64,000 bases of DNA. Source: Enoplolaimus lenunculus (Eukaryota > Nematoda > Enoplea > Enoplida > Thoracostomopsidae). The DNA lies in the NCBI GenBank assembly GCA_030248215.1, contig JASANG010002556.1, positions 1-64,000 of the forward strand. The letters run 5' to 3'. The notes beneath the pieces were generated by a model, which made no database searches, was not told the origin of the DNA, and saw only the letters and a program-made list of their open reading frames with translations. Positions within the stretch are counted from its first letter, which is position 1. Each line of letters opens with the position of its first letter. The position numbers and the translations under genes were made by a program. Positions 34,094 to 45,723 of this stretch are shown here, piece after piece.

Positions 34094-34356
34094 CCCTTTC
34101 TCACATGAATATTTTCTATTTCCCCTGAGACATATTTTTATGCTTGGATTCGAACTCCAGTGACTGGAGTGGGAGGCGTATACCATCACCACTCAGCTAT
34201 AGGAGCTTGACGCTCGAGCCCGAGGTGGCTCTAACGTCTTGTGGTGATTTAGTACCATGTATACGTGTTGCAATTGTTAAACACGGTTCGATATGTATTA
34301 TTTAACGTATATACTCTGCGCTGAGTTGCCAATAGGCAACTCAATGTGAGAAGGGG
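34094..34356. mobile_element. piggyBac-type MITE enclosing a tRNA-like segment
   Basis: Inverted ends CCCTTTCTCACAT and ATGTGAGAAGGGG (CCCCTTCTCACAT inverted), each bordered by TTAA (34090-34093 and 34357-34360), the canonical piggyBac target. The interior holds a tRNA-like segment (34145-34210, minus strand) and, near the right end, a 20-bp hairpin (34322-34341, GAGTTGCCAATAGGCAACTC). Confidence 0.75.
34145..34210 (-). ncRNA. tRNA-like / tRNA-derived SINE head
   Basis: On the minus strand, TAGCTGAGTGG (34189-34199) matches the Pol III A box and GAGTTCGAATCC (34146-34157) the B box, spaced as in a tRNA. The acceptor stem does not pair properly, so this is a tRNA-derived relic rather than a working tRNA gene. 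Confidence 0.5.
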
Positions 34357-34360
34357 TTAA

Positions 34361-35090
34361 GGGTTTATTTAAATTGTTGTTTCCTTTTATTCAGTAACTA
34401 CAGAATGCGGTTCAATTCGAAATGTGTTTTTCTGAGAATTACATTGTGATCTTGAGACAATCTAATTCTACATTAGCTTTGGCCTAAGTATTTCTTCACT
34501 TGTATTTCTTTACTATGGGATGTACTCGCGATGGATTTTTTTTCCATGTTTTTAAAGTTTTTACGGAAAAAATGAAAAAAATTTATTTTTTTCGGTCATA
34601 ATTTTTCCGAAAAAATAATTCTGCTAAAAATACAGAAGAAACAGGATACATGTTATAAAAGAGTTCTTATAAAGTACGACAACGTGAAACTGAGAATCTC
34701 GATGTGAGGTGGCGTATTTTGGTATATACGATAAAAACCACATAGCTAGGGAAGTTCGAATTGTCGAGTCTGATTAGGAATCCTGCAAATTCCTTCAAAA
34801 GGGTTATAGTCTGGGAGGTGCCGGGTATGCTAGTAAATATTAACGCAAGAAGGTAACTTAACGCTAGCATTTAACTCCGAAATTCCAACTAGACTCCGAC
34901 TCCAATACTAAATGCCACTCCGGTAAACAATTCCAATAATCTTTCAATCAATTCGGTGACTCCCAACTCCTAAACTCGTAAACCTTGTAAGCATGTGAGA
35001 CATGCTTGTGCTGGTGCATATGCAATAAATGCACTGCACATTGTGTTGTACGGTCGACACATATAGTCGACGAGAAATGCAGTTGGAGAG
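34361..35090. other. intergenic, no gene seen
   Basis: AT-rich, with a patch of GGAAAAAATG/TTTTTTCCG repeats at 34520-34620 that resembles the palindrome spacer at 50740-50815. No coding evidence. Confidence 0.45.
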
Positions 35091-35091
35091 G

Positions 35092-35260
35092 CGGGCTACG
35101 TGGCGCAGTGGTAGAGTGCTCGGTTAAGGATCCATATAAGCCTGAGAGTTCGATCCCCGAAAGGTCTGATGACCTTGGTTCCTACCTAGACTGACAAACC
35201 TCTGTCCCCAGTATCACTGCCACAGCAATTCCACTCCGGTTACATTGATTCCAAAACACG
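35092..35260 (+). repeat. tRNA-derived SINE
   Basis: A box TGGCGCAGTGG (35101-35111) and B box GAGTTCGATCC (35146-35156) with 34 bp between them, in a tRNA-like head of about 75 bp followed by a CTCTGTCCCCAGTATCACTG tail region. The head does not fold into a complete tRNA. The tail end is uncertain. Confidence 0.6.
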
Positions 35261-36378
35261 ACCTCTCAAATTGTTTGTTGCAACCTGCAACCCGCTAGAC
35301 GCCAACGTGTAACACCAACCAGTAACCAGAAACTATTCAGCCGAAATATAAACTTATAAAGAATTTCCATAAACAACCAAATAAATATCCAGTCACCGTA
35401 ACACACGATCTGGTAACCGAATGTTTTAAAAGGATTCAATGTAAACGTAACAAAAATAAAGCGCCTGAATTGTAGCTGATCAAGGTAGTAACTGAATGTA
35501 GAGATGGTGAGAGACATCCCACATTCCAGTTGATTTGTGTTACCAGGATAACTGGTTTTTAACAACACAATATAGTTTTACAAAAGCCTGACAAACCTGA
35601 AACGTAACAATACAATTTGACGCCATATTGAAAGCAGCTAACACTTTCGTGCAATATAAATATTATGGAAAGCGCCCTTTAAGACCGACCTAGGGGAAAG
35701 AGACTTAAGAGGCCCAGGGGTGCCTGAAATAGGGCTAACTAGGGGTACATACCAAAACCACCAATTTTAAATTTTTATAGAAATTTACATGGCTGTGCCC
35801 CGTACAACCGCCCTCGGCACAGTTGGCGACCCCTGGCATGAGCACTTGGGTGTTGTTGCCGTTGCGAATTAATTCTGACGCCGTTTCTTGTCTGCTATAT
35901 GAAGGTATGCCCTTTCGCATAGTAAAGGAACCAGCGGTTGATCTTGCTGCAATGGTGGGTACGCAACTAGGGGCGGCCGATAAACCTGCTCTCTAGGCTG
36001 TACCGCTGCCGCTGCATAAGACCTTGGAGGCGGCTGATATACACGCTATTCAAGCTGACTTGGAACTATGGTCGGATCCAACATATACCGGGGCATCTCC
36101 TGCGGTTTATACATCAACTTCCACCCACCGGCGACTTGGTTATTACCTTCGGCGACTGTTGTACAGACACTGGTTGCTGAGTGGGACCCTGTTGATCTAC
36201 GCGGCCATGCATCGATACTGACCTGACCACTGCGCTCCCGTGTTCCTTCCCCTCCGTGCACTATATTCAAACTGTCTCCGCAGTTGGTGTCCTCTCCGTC
36301 TTGGCGGTGGAACGATAAGGTTACGTTATGTCACTCAACGCTGATTTACTTACCACTTCGGCTACTAACTTATCGTGT
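35261..36378. other. intergenic; long unassigned minus-strand frames
   Basis: Two adjacent minus-strand frames (35920-35735 and 36270-36046) are relatively GC-rich for this window, but I recognise no family. They may be remains of a mobile element. Confidence 0.35.
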
Positions 36379-36749
36379 CATGGGATAGGAGCCTCAGTCT
36401 CCGTCGCAGTCTTAATTCTCGAAAATTCCTACGACTCGCGTAGTCTCAGTCTCAGCCTCAGCTTTTGAAAAGTCTCAGGTTTAGAAACTGAGACTCCGGT
36501 AGTGATGTCAGCCAGAAGTGCCAGTTGTGGAAATTGTTTTATTAATATTCATTATTGTTATACATAAAAATTTTATGACAATTTACGCATCGTTACCCAA
36601 GGATCGCAAGTTTGGCTCGTAGACATTTATGTATTTCTCCAACAAGTATTGACAGCGAAAGTCTTTAGAGTACAGCTACGTGGTTGTAGCGACTCAAAGA
36701 ATTTGAGACTGTCTCAGTCTCAACATCTTTATTGAGACTCCCATCCCTG
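36379..36749. repeat. diverged copy of the 1426 hAT MITE
   Basis: Right end TTGAGACTCCCATCCCTG is almost the same as that of the 1426-1922 element; the left end (CATGGGATAGGAGCCTCAG) is eroded. AGTCTCAGTCTC runs are present on both flanks. No target duplication survives. Confidence 0.6.
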
Positions 36750-36771
36750 GTCATACATGGGCAACATTACT

Positions 36772-38460
36772 TTATGCTGCTTCTGCAGGCACGACCACTG
36801 ATACAACCTTTACTGGATTCGCTTCCGCTATATGCTCTCCCTGTAACAAATGCAGCGTTGAGCTTTGAATATTTGACACAGGTACAAAAGCTTCACCTGA
36901 AATATTAGCAACGACGGTTTTAGGTATTAACAATGCGTCTGCAAACGTTTTAGATTCAATACTCGGTTTCATCAATATACCAGATTCCGTTTTTAATTCA
37001 CTAGATTACTCACAATGTACCATCGCCGTAGTATTTGGCAGTTAATGTACCGAAGTAGCTACGCGACAAAAATTTGAGACCAATTTTACAGGTTCGTCAG
37101 ACTGCGATTTTTCCGCATGTTTGACATCCAGTTTTTCAGCCACCTGTGACTTAGTTACCTGTACTTTCTCCGGTTCCTCTACCCTAAGATTTTAATTATT
37201 CCGCACAGATTTTTCCGTATCCAGCTCCGATGTAAATCCTTTTTGTTAACACTCGCACTACTTTCGATTCAGAATACATTGGGCGTACGAGGCGACACAT
37301 AGGCTCTGACTCGAACCCGTCGTCCGTTGACGTCTCTGTTGTTGCACATTTAATCGGCCAGAACGCTGGTGTAAACTGTTTTGGATGTTCATTTTTAAAA
37401 AATTACACTTGCACATTCTGCCCTGTTACTTTATAATGATAACGTGAGACATCCCATTGTCTGGTGTGCCACATTGTTGTACATGCCTCCGGTAATGTAT
37501 TCGCACTCACTGGTCCAACTTCGTTTCTTGAAAAGTTCTTCAAAGCTTTGACGTGCCTCAACAAAATATATGCTCCTGAATTCGGCAACCTGTAACTATA
37601 TATACTCTTCTCGCGCTAGTTCTATATGCATAGCTGTTGCCTTAGTGAACAACACTTTATAACCTCCGGGCATTTCAGATTTAAGATCTACTTTGCCAAT
37701 GGTTGATCCTATTCGTGCATCCAGTCTTTGAATTCTGCGTATTGGCGCCATTATCTACCGCCTGTAAGGCTACAATAGGCGTGGAACGCAAGGTTCCATG
37801 TTATCCCTCTCTGGTGTTCTTAGGTCTTATACCTGCATGTTTACAGTTGTTGGCAACAGCGGAATTAGTGCATTAAGGCCTGGCACTGGAAACTTATTAG
37901 CAGGGTTCCTAATACAATCACAACCAGAATGATTTCTTTCCTTGAGTAATTTATCTCGGAACTTGCATCCGTTGATTCGCAACCGGTGGTGTAGCAGGAT
38001 TACCTTGCGCACCACTAGGTTGTTGTGTTGCTGTTTTAATGGGCATAGTCGCGTGTCCTATTTGTTCGCAGAAAAAGCATTTCCCGGCTTCCCACAATTT
38101 CTAGATACGTGGAGGTTCAACGGCTGTAGGTTAGATCGGGTTAGGTACCATTAGCATTCCCCTTCCCGTGCCATCTTGGATATTTTGTGCATTTACCTGA
38201 TCTAGTCTTGATTGACCACCCTACGAACCGACGTTAGGACCTCTGGTTCTGAGGGTAGCTCTCTTGTTTATCGCTAGTCTAGTTATCTTTACAACTTTGA
38301 AGCCCGGCGGCGCAGCTCCTCAAACGACTCATTTATAGGTGCGACCGGATTAATACTGTGCCTTCAAAAACTGTGCTTATAAATATACACTGTATTCCAT
38401 AAAACATTTCGTCTTCCGTATAATCTCGTGTCTTGTGTGTAATTGCGTCCTGAAAGAAAT
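36772..38460 (-). mobile_element. Ty3/gypsy-like LTR retroelement fossil (pol-side fragment), left arm
   Basis: Minus-strand fragment with a zinc-knuckle-like region near 38.07 kb and, at its far end (36.77-36.98 kb), a segment resembling the protease-to-RT linker of Ty3/gypsy polyproteins. No LTRs seen. It is clearly broken, with many breaks. It is present in both arms, so it predates the palindrome. Confidence 0.45.
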
Positions 38461-38619
38461 CTTCAAAACCGGAGCCGTGTGGAAGAATGACCCCCATTAA
38501 AAATGACCCACTTCGCTATCGTCAAAAATCCTGAAACACATAAGCCGCACATATGCATCCGATTCCGACACGGTGACCATAATGGTATGTGAGTAATCTG
38601 ACAGAAATCGACGTGTTTA

Positions 38620-38760
38620 AAAAGGATCGACTACCAGGAATGGGCGGTCTCGGTCAAAAAACCGAGACCGAGACCGAGATCGAGATCCAACCTACCGAAA
38701 CCAAGACTTGGTCTCGGTCAATTTTTAACCGTTACCGAAAATAAAAACAAGATTTTTTAC
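38620..38760. repeat. CCGAGACCGAGACC repeat patch
   Basis: Runs of GGTCTCGGTC and its complement, mirrored at 62040-62130 in the right arm. It resembles the end structure of the GAGACT-rich hAT MITE family, but full ends were not found. Confidence 0.5.
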
Positions 38761-39275
38761 AAAACCTTTGAATATTTTAATCTGCTTTGAATTGCCGCTT
38801 CATACAATTAAAATAATTAATCGCCGCCAAAATTTATATTTTACATTATTTTTCACGTGGCTGCTGTCGCCATACCCTTCGAACATGTCCGGGACAAATC
38901 ACACTGTAAAAACATTCTTGGAACAATTCTATTCCGTGCTATAGTGTTGGTTTTGCTCCCAGGTATGCCGAATAAACTGGAAATTTTTTAACATAGGGGG
39001 TCATTCTATTTCTAAATCGCTGTATAACAAGGTTGCGGTGCTCCACAATCGTTCGCTGTGGCCAAAGATGCGATCTAGGCAAATTTTCTGTGATTGTTTG
39101 TCGCTTTATCACCTATTTGGTCTTGGTTTGCAAACCACTGAGACTGAAACTATCTACCCAGTGAGTTCACAAATGCAACCATAACAAACAACAACTAATA
39201 CGCACCCGCTAAATCCCATGCAACAGTTTATGAGTACTTTCAGCCCGCAACAATGGGCAATATTCATTCAAATAC

Positions 39276-39692
39276 CAGGGTGCAACCGGAAATCTGGTTC
39301 CAGCATTTTTTCACCATCCGGTTCCGGTGAATTCTTACCTGAATTAAAAATGTCGGTAATAAAATTTTGTTGGTGGAAATTAAGGTGTTTTACTAAAAAA
39401 TGACGATTTAAAAATTAAATAGATTTTATTGGTAGAGTATGCAAACCGTGACAGTCGCCGAAAATAAAATATCGAAGGCAGATTTCGCTTCCGTGGATTA
39501 CGCAAATCTTAATATACAGCAGATAAAGTGAATACCTAACTTCAACTATTAGGGTTATTTCACCCATAATATTACAAAAAAAGAAAATTAAAATGAATTT
39601 TTCGGTGGTATGTATTTTTCATTTTCCGGTTCCGTTTCCGGTAATTTTTTCAAATTCCGGTTCTGGTAAATTGTAGTTCCGGTTGCACCCTG
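39276..39692. mobile_element. hAT MITE, CAGGGTGCAACCGG family, left arm
   Basis: Inverted ends CAGGGTGCAACCGGAA / TTCCGGTTGCACCCTG, 417 bp, with 8-bp flanks TCAAATAC (39268-39275) and CCAAATAC (39693-39700). Mirrored at 61058-61486, so it inserted before the arms were formed. Confidence 0.75.
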
Positions 39693-39829
39693 CCAAATAC
39701 CACAACCATGCCCAATAACTGATAATACAGTTACAACGACACGGGGGAGGATTCCATCTTAAGCGGTAAAACCGATTTTAATGTATTTTTACGGAAATTC
39801 ACCCTTATTCTAATAACATCTAAGGTAAA

Positions 39830-40600
39830 CTTTGGTTATTCAAAGGTTGTTTGCGCAACGGGCAGAAATTTCCCAGGAATTGTTACTGGATCAATTTCCT
39901 CTGTCGCAAAATGATCTCGACTTATTACAACAATTTCTAGAAAGATTTAGCGAATCGTCAGACCTATCAAGCAGAATAGCTGTATTTCAACGCATACGTA
40001 CAACAAACAGGTAGCGTTGATGACTACGTTGAAAAGCTTTGAGTGCGCTGAACAAAATACCTGGAAAAACAATTACCGCATAGGCTTAAAAAGAACGCCT
40101 ACAATTAGGAATTATCGAATTCTTCACAGCATTCCGTGATACCAGAAATAATGGACAACAGAATAATTTCAAAACAGGATAAAACCAAATACTAATGAAA
40201 TTAAAACAGTTACACGATCAAATACTGCGGCAATAAACGCAACACCGTAAAGAAAGGGCCCAAGACGTCATAAAACAGAAGAGCAACTGCAACAGCTCAG
40301 AAAAACAGGGTGTAGGTTTTTATTGCGAACAACCGGGTCATATTCGCAAGACTGCGAAGCGCGTAAAGCAGTATCAGAACGAAGTAGGGATGGGGTGATA
40401 AGCAAGGCGACACGGGAAGACGGCAAAACCGACAAAAACAAGAAAACAAACCACACAGCACATAATTGTTTATTTAGACCTAGCCGCATTGTAGAAAATA
40501 CGTCTAATACAAGATTTGCATGTGAACGGGCAAAACCCTCATCCAACCAACTGCCAAATTTTTATTGCGTAAAAATGAAAAATATTTAGGATCAGGATTA
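39830..40600 (+). mobile_element. Ty3/gypsy-like gag fossil, left arm
   Basis: Plus-strand fragment resembling a retrotransposon gag with a zinc-knuckle-type region near 40.32 kb. It is oriented opposite to the pol-side fragment at 36772-38460, so the two need not be one element. Broken by several changes; no LTRs recognised. Shared by both arms. Confidence 0.5.
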
Positions 40601-40813
40601 ATTTAGAAATTATGATGAAATGGGGTTTATAAGCGGAAAACACTGCCTTGAGACGAAAACCCTATCGTTGTGAAGGTATTGCGGACCAGCAGCGAACATG
40701 TCTGCATAGATTTATTACAGCCAACGTTGAATTGTTTAGTACAAGGACGTTTATCCTTTTTAGGCGTTATATACACACGTAGTTATTATAGCTAACTTGT
40801 TAGTACATAAATT

Positions 40814-43800
40814 ATGGAGTCCCCTACTGTTGGTCATTGTTTAAAAACTGATGCAGTGAAGTTACTCAATTGTAAAGCCATAACCTGGCAACATTTGAAC
40901 GATTTTATTGATTCTTGTTTGTCCGTAATCAAGTGTAAGGATTCAGTGATAGGTTCGAAGAATATTAATTTAGCCATCGTTTCTGCAGTATTGACTCCAG
41001 TATTAAAACTTCGATCTTCACCATGGTGGCCTGATCATAAGGGTAGCGAAACGTTTACTAATAAATTGCAATCAATAGTAACTGCTGTTATTAACGAGCA
41101 TAATAATTGTGCAGTGTCAAAGGAAGTTTTTATATACCTTGCCGTTGTGGTTAAATTGTTTCCTGAAGCAGTGAGAGGCCAAATCGATAAACTCAAACAA
41201 TTTGTCACACAATGCGTACAGCTAGACGCCAAGTATTCTATAGACACACTAGCGGCTGCATTACAATGTTTTGTCTTGCTGCCACAATCACTGCGAGGCG
41301 CACAGGCAGAAAAACAATACTCTGAATCGGTGAAGTGGCTTTGTTCTGAGTTTCACGTTGTGTTCGAACGCATACTCAGTTCGCTGGCTGTTGAAATGGA
41401 GCATATTTTTCGATGCAGATGTGTTTTGCGTACCGAAAAAGAACGACTTGCAATGTTATCGTGCCACGAAACGAACCTTGAAAATTTATTGGCCGTCTTG
41501 TGTGATGCTTACTGTAATTTCGTTAGTCACAGTCACAGTCAGGCTCCTGCCGTTTGCATTGAAAGTCTTGTTACCAGCATCATGTGTTGTCTTGCTAATT
41601 TTCCATTTTCGCTATGCTGGGAAGAGGGCTCTGGTAACGTACATCTTCAACCGATGCTGTCAGGCATTTTGTGTTCCCTTCTACGATTTACGGGTAAAGA
41701 CGTATGTATATGTGTGTAGAGAGCCATTTATTTATTTTTACGCAATAAGTGTGAGAATAACCGTAAAACATGGACCAACCTTCATATTGGTTCACATGCA
41801 ACAGTTATATCTTTCAGGATTCAACCAGATACCATAATTTTATGTTGTAATTTTGTGTCTAGAAAGATCTTAATAGTAACTGGGCTTCTTTAAATACTTA
41901 TATTTTTCATTTCGAACAAAGTTAGCAACCAAATATTGTGATTTTGGATATAAACAATAGTATAACTGAGCGAAGCAAAACTCCGAGCGAAGCTCGTACT
42001 TTTGCAAAGCGTTTTATATTTTGTACTAGGGGGTCGAAAGGTGGATGCCGTCCGACGTCGGTCTGTCCGTCCGAAAAGAATCTCAAGAACCGCTGAACCG
42101 ATTTTAATACACTTTTTTGTTCGAAAGCCGTTATCCTGGGGTGTTCACCTCGCATTAGGGTTTCAAAATTTTGCGCTGTCTATTAGCTAAGGGCTAGTTT
42201 GCATAATTTTTTAAAGCGTAGTTGATAAGTTTAAATTCGGCGTTTTTACAATATTTCACTTGTTATTACGGTTACAAGCAATTTAATTTTAGCAATAAAG
42301 TGTTTTTGGGTGCGAGGAATCTGAATAAATTGTCTACAAGCCTTCAAAACCGATAATGGAATAGTTTGCAAATAGCTAATTTGCATATTTGCTTAATTGA
42401 TAAGCCTAAATAATGACTTTTTAAATTATTCCCCTAATTATTAGGGTTACGGAATGGTTTTTGGGAGCTAGGAATCTGAATAAATTGTTTGCAAACCTCT
42501 AAAATTGATAAATGAATAGTTGTTAGCAGAGATGCTTACTTACAAAAAGCAATTTTACGATATTCGGCTCCACCTTAAGTATCCGGTATCCGGTAGGTTT
42601 ATACCGGAACCGGATACAGATATCAGTTTTTGCCGAGTAATAAACCGGAACTGGATATCCGGTCGTACCCTGGGCAATGTAGAATATTAGAGCCTGAGCC
42701 GAATGTCGATTTTTTGCCGGAGCTGGAGATGGATATCTGGTTGAACCCCAGTAACCTTATGTCGATTTGTTTACAAACAAAGCATTACTATTTACACGTA
42801 TAACTTTTAGATATTTGTATTGACTACATACCGGTAATGTGTCAAACAAGTTATCAGTAATATGTCAAACAAATTTGCTCTAAAGCTTAATGTTAAGATT
42901 TTGTGGTTTTAACGTTTTATTGGTGATAGAAATTTGCAGTGTATTTATATTTCATGTAACTTTTTAAGTAGACTAATATGTTTAAATAAAGGTTCTAATT
43001 TTGAATTATAGACACCACCCTCACTTTCGTTGGAACCCTCATCATACCTTTTGCACAACGGTTATCGGCGCTGTTAATCGATTTATTGCATGCATCTGCA
43101 AAAACAGTAGTGTTGCTAGATTCCTTTGAAGAATGCGCATTTCAATCTGTTATCATGTGCTATATTGTTACCGGACACTTTGCCGTAAAGCTGGGTCCGG
43201 CAAGTGGATTGCATAAGTTCGCTGAAGTCAAGCTTGCCAGTCTGACAGCGAGTCATATGTTTGCCCCTTTGCACCTTGTCTGTGGTACCATCAATGTTCT
43301 GGATGCTTTTAATATAGCCAGTATGTCAAAATCGACCAGTAACAATGCACGAAAGAAACGAAAATATTTTAATTCTCAAGATCACATTGATCGGACTCTA
43401 GAATCCTGCGAAAATCAGAATAATTGCAAAAGTATGTGTTGTTTTAGTTTTGTTTATGTATATTAAAGTTAGTTGATTACGTGCGCAATTTGCAAATACA
43501 GTTCCAAACTGGTGTGTATATAGGTTTATACGATGTCTAATATTGGTGACCGTTTGTTAATTGCTCGTACAGCTCGAACATTGAATACTCGAATTCTTGT
43601 TATAACCCTGTAAAACTCTGAAGTCTGGTTTTTTAAAAGTCTGCATGATGTGGCCGTGCCGTTAACTGCAAAGTTGAGAGTGCATTCCGCAGTTTTAATT
43701 TTAGGCAATCTGTACATGTTTCCATCTGAATAAATAACTTAGCTTTGTTCTAGATCGTATTATGATACAAATCGCAAATTATCATATCGCCATTGCATGC

Positions 43801-44949
43801 ACAAAGTGTTTACGCAGCCTTGTTGAAAATGTGGGCGTCATGGTTGGTGCTGAATTCTACAGTCGAACACAGCTGTCCACTTTGCGGTGCCTAATACGCC
43901 TTAATAATGTTGGAAATGCTGAGTTTGCGCCGTCTGATTTATTGCCGATGCTTGTTCTGAAACAAGCTGATTATCTGTTAGCGTTGTACCAATTGCTTTC
44001 TAGCCTTGCGCTGAATCCACATCCGTCTTGCTCAATTCCTCTGCAACCGGCTAAAAGTTTGTTTTGTATAGGTCTCAGGTCAAACGATAATAACATCGTT
44101 CAAATATGCAAGCATAGTTTGGCGATTTGTGATTCCATTACAAAGCCGTTGCTGCCTGCGCTAGAAAAGGTAAATGTATTTTCTGTTGCGACGACTGATG
44201 TGCATACCAACATTGCTGATGAATCGACGTTTACAAAGTCTTATATGTCATGTGGCGTTTCCCCAATGGTGCCCTTGAAAAAGCGAAAGCTGGAAGAACA
44301 ACAGGAAGATTCCGATGCATTGGTGCAATCACATGCTGCTGAAATATCTTTCCCAGACCGAGCACCTAGTTATAGCCATGACTATCGTGATAATCGGTTT
44401 GTGCCTGAGCTTGATAATTGTGAAAGGGCAATCAAGGTTTCGGTGGGTAAACATAGCAGTGATAATGGTCTAGATATTGCGTCTAAGGTCGAGCCATTTG
44501 ATCGAACCACATCGAAGTCTTCAAATACAACGAATAATATGGGTAGCTCAAAAGAGCGCTCATACGGCGATGGTGCTGATACAGGTGCTAGTAAGGATGA
44601 CGTTCGATATATAGATATTGGCAGTGATTTGTTAGATACCTCTAATGATGAACGCAGTACAACGGTGGTGTCGTCCGATAATGATTCAGAGAATGAATTT
44701 AAATGTAACGAAATAAACGAAGTGGCAACCGATGGTAATTATCATGAAAATGAAACGCAGGTCGGTGATAATTTATGTAATGGCAGTCAGTCATTATCTG
44801 TCAACACTGGTAAAGAACATGATAATAAATCTGAAGCAGTGTTTGAAAAAACTGATATGCCGAACAACAGCACAGGAAATAGTATTATGCGAAATGGCGG
44901 AAGTCAACAAATGTCAATTTCTGAAATGCTGCAAGATTTTAATCCATAA
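40814..44949 (+). CDS. PELP1: PELP1-like protein (Rix1-complex subunit), three exons, left copy
   Basis: PELP1 is a scaffold of the Rix1/PELP1-TEX10-WDR18 complex acting with SENP3 and MDN1 in nucleolar 60S maturation. Exons 40814-41693, 43012-43431 and 43754-44949 join in phase (donors GTAAAG and GTATGT; acceptors TTATAG and TTCTAG) to give 831 aa; human PELP1 is 1130. The N-terminal ~290 residues are helical and resemble the RIX1 domain (PWWPDHKGSETF, YLAVVVKLFPEAVRGQ). Exon 3 begins with a block ending PAKSLFCIGLRSNDNNIVQI...LAICDSITKPLLPAL, close to the NUC202 domain. An NLS-like PLKKRKLEEQQ follows, then a low-complexity acidic tail rich in D, E, N and S, as in PELP1. Intron 1 carries repeats (42.0-42.76 kb). 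AATAAA lies at 45146. The frame is open, so this copy looks functional. Family call by eye. Confidence 0.65.
42180..42530. repeat. ~155-bp subrepeat pair, left arm
   Basis: Same family as 10540-10880: AATCTGAATAAATTGT, GTGCGAGGAATCTG and TTATTAGGGTTACGG blocks in two units, within PELP1 intron 1. Upstream, 41935-42180 holds a GCGAAGCTCG / GTCCGTCCG segment that seems to belong to the same element. Confidence 0.5.
42540..42760. repeat. CCGGATATCCGG-rich MITE fragment, left arm
   Basis: Repeated CCGGAACCGGATA motifs with GGTCGTACCCTG and GGTTGAACCCC ends of the hAT-MITE type. Mirrored at 58005-58200, where the motif order shows several small differences. Confidence 0.5.
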
Positions 44950-45723
44950 TGTTTATAGAAGCTCAATGCGCTCTTTCTTACTTATTTAAACTCTTTGTTA
45001 AACACTAAATTAGTTAAAATGAAGCAGTTGGATTTGCTTGATTTAGGGCCTGACTAATAAGCCTAAACTTGCAATATCTGCTGTGCGTATTTGAATGGTC
45101 ATCATCAAGTGCGACCTGGGGAAAAACGAGCCAGAACCGGAGGTCAATAAATTCTGTCGGAATCAGTGCCTGAGGTGAAACAAAATCAGACAATGCAGTA
45201 ATGTTGAGTGTGCTAACAATAAACATGTCAAGTAATGTATACATGTTTTAAGGTTTCTTCACTGAATTGTACAATTTTAATGAAATGCGAAAAATATCAT
45301 GACCGAAATTGTCGTCCGGAGCCTCCTTCAAAAAAATTTAACGGTTCTTTTGGCCTTTTTTCTTCCGAAGTCGGAATTAGCAACAATGTTTAGCTACTCA
45401 TGCTTCAGTAGGTGCATGTAGTTGGTCACTGGCGACTATTAAATTCTGTCATATATATTGTGTAATACTGCTTACTAAGTTTGAGCCTAAACCTAAGCAT
45501 AAATGTAAACATAAGCCGAAAAATAAACTTCCGGTCACTAACTGTCCAGTTTCACGACACACGGTGCGCCAGGCTCCTATAATTAACACGGATTAATATT
45601 CCTTGATTTTTTGTTTTATCATTAAAATACAAGTTGTGACTCATGCCGAGAAGTGTATGCGTTTATTTGTCTAGTTGAGCGTTTAGTGATTACTGTTTAT
45701 AGGTTTGAATTGAATACAATAGC

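Noticed and set aside
34145-34210. Functional tRNA gene
   Set aside because: A and B boxes fit, but the acceptor stem does not pair and the segment lies inside a MITE; called a tRNA-like relic.
35092-35170. Functional tRNA gene
   Set aside because: The boxes are good, but cloverleaf stems are not complete and a SINE-like tail follows.
45014-45244. 76-codon minus-strand frame after PELP1 (mirrored at 55509-55739)
   Set aside because: No recognisable family and no splice or start context. Identity between arms is expected because this part of the arms is nearly identical throughout.
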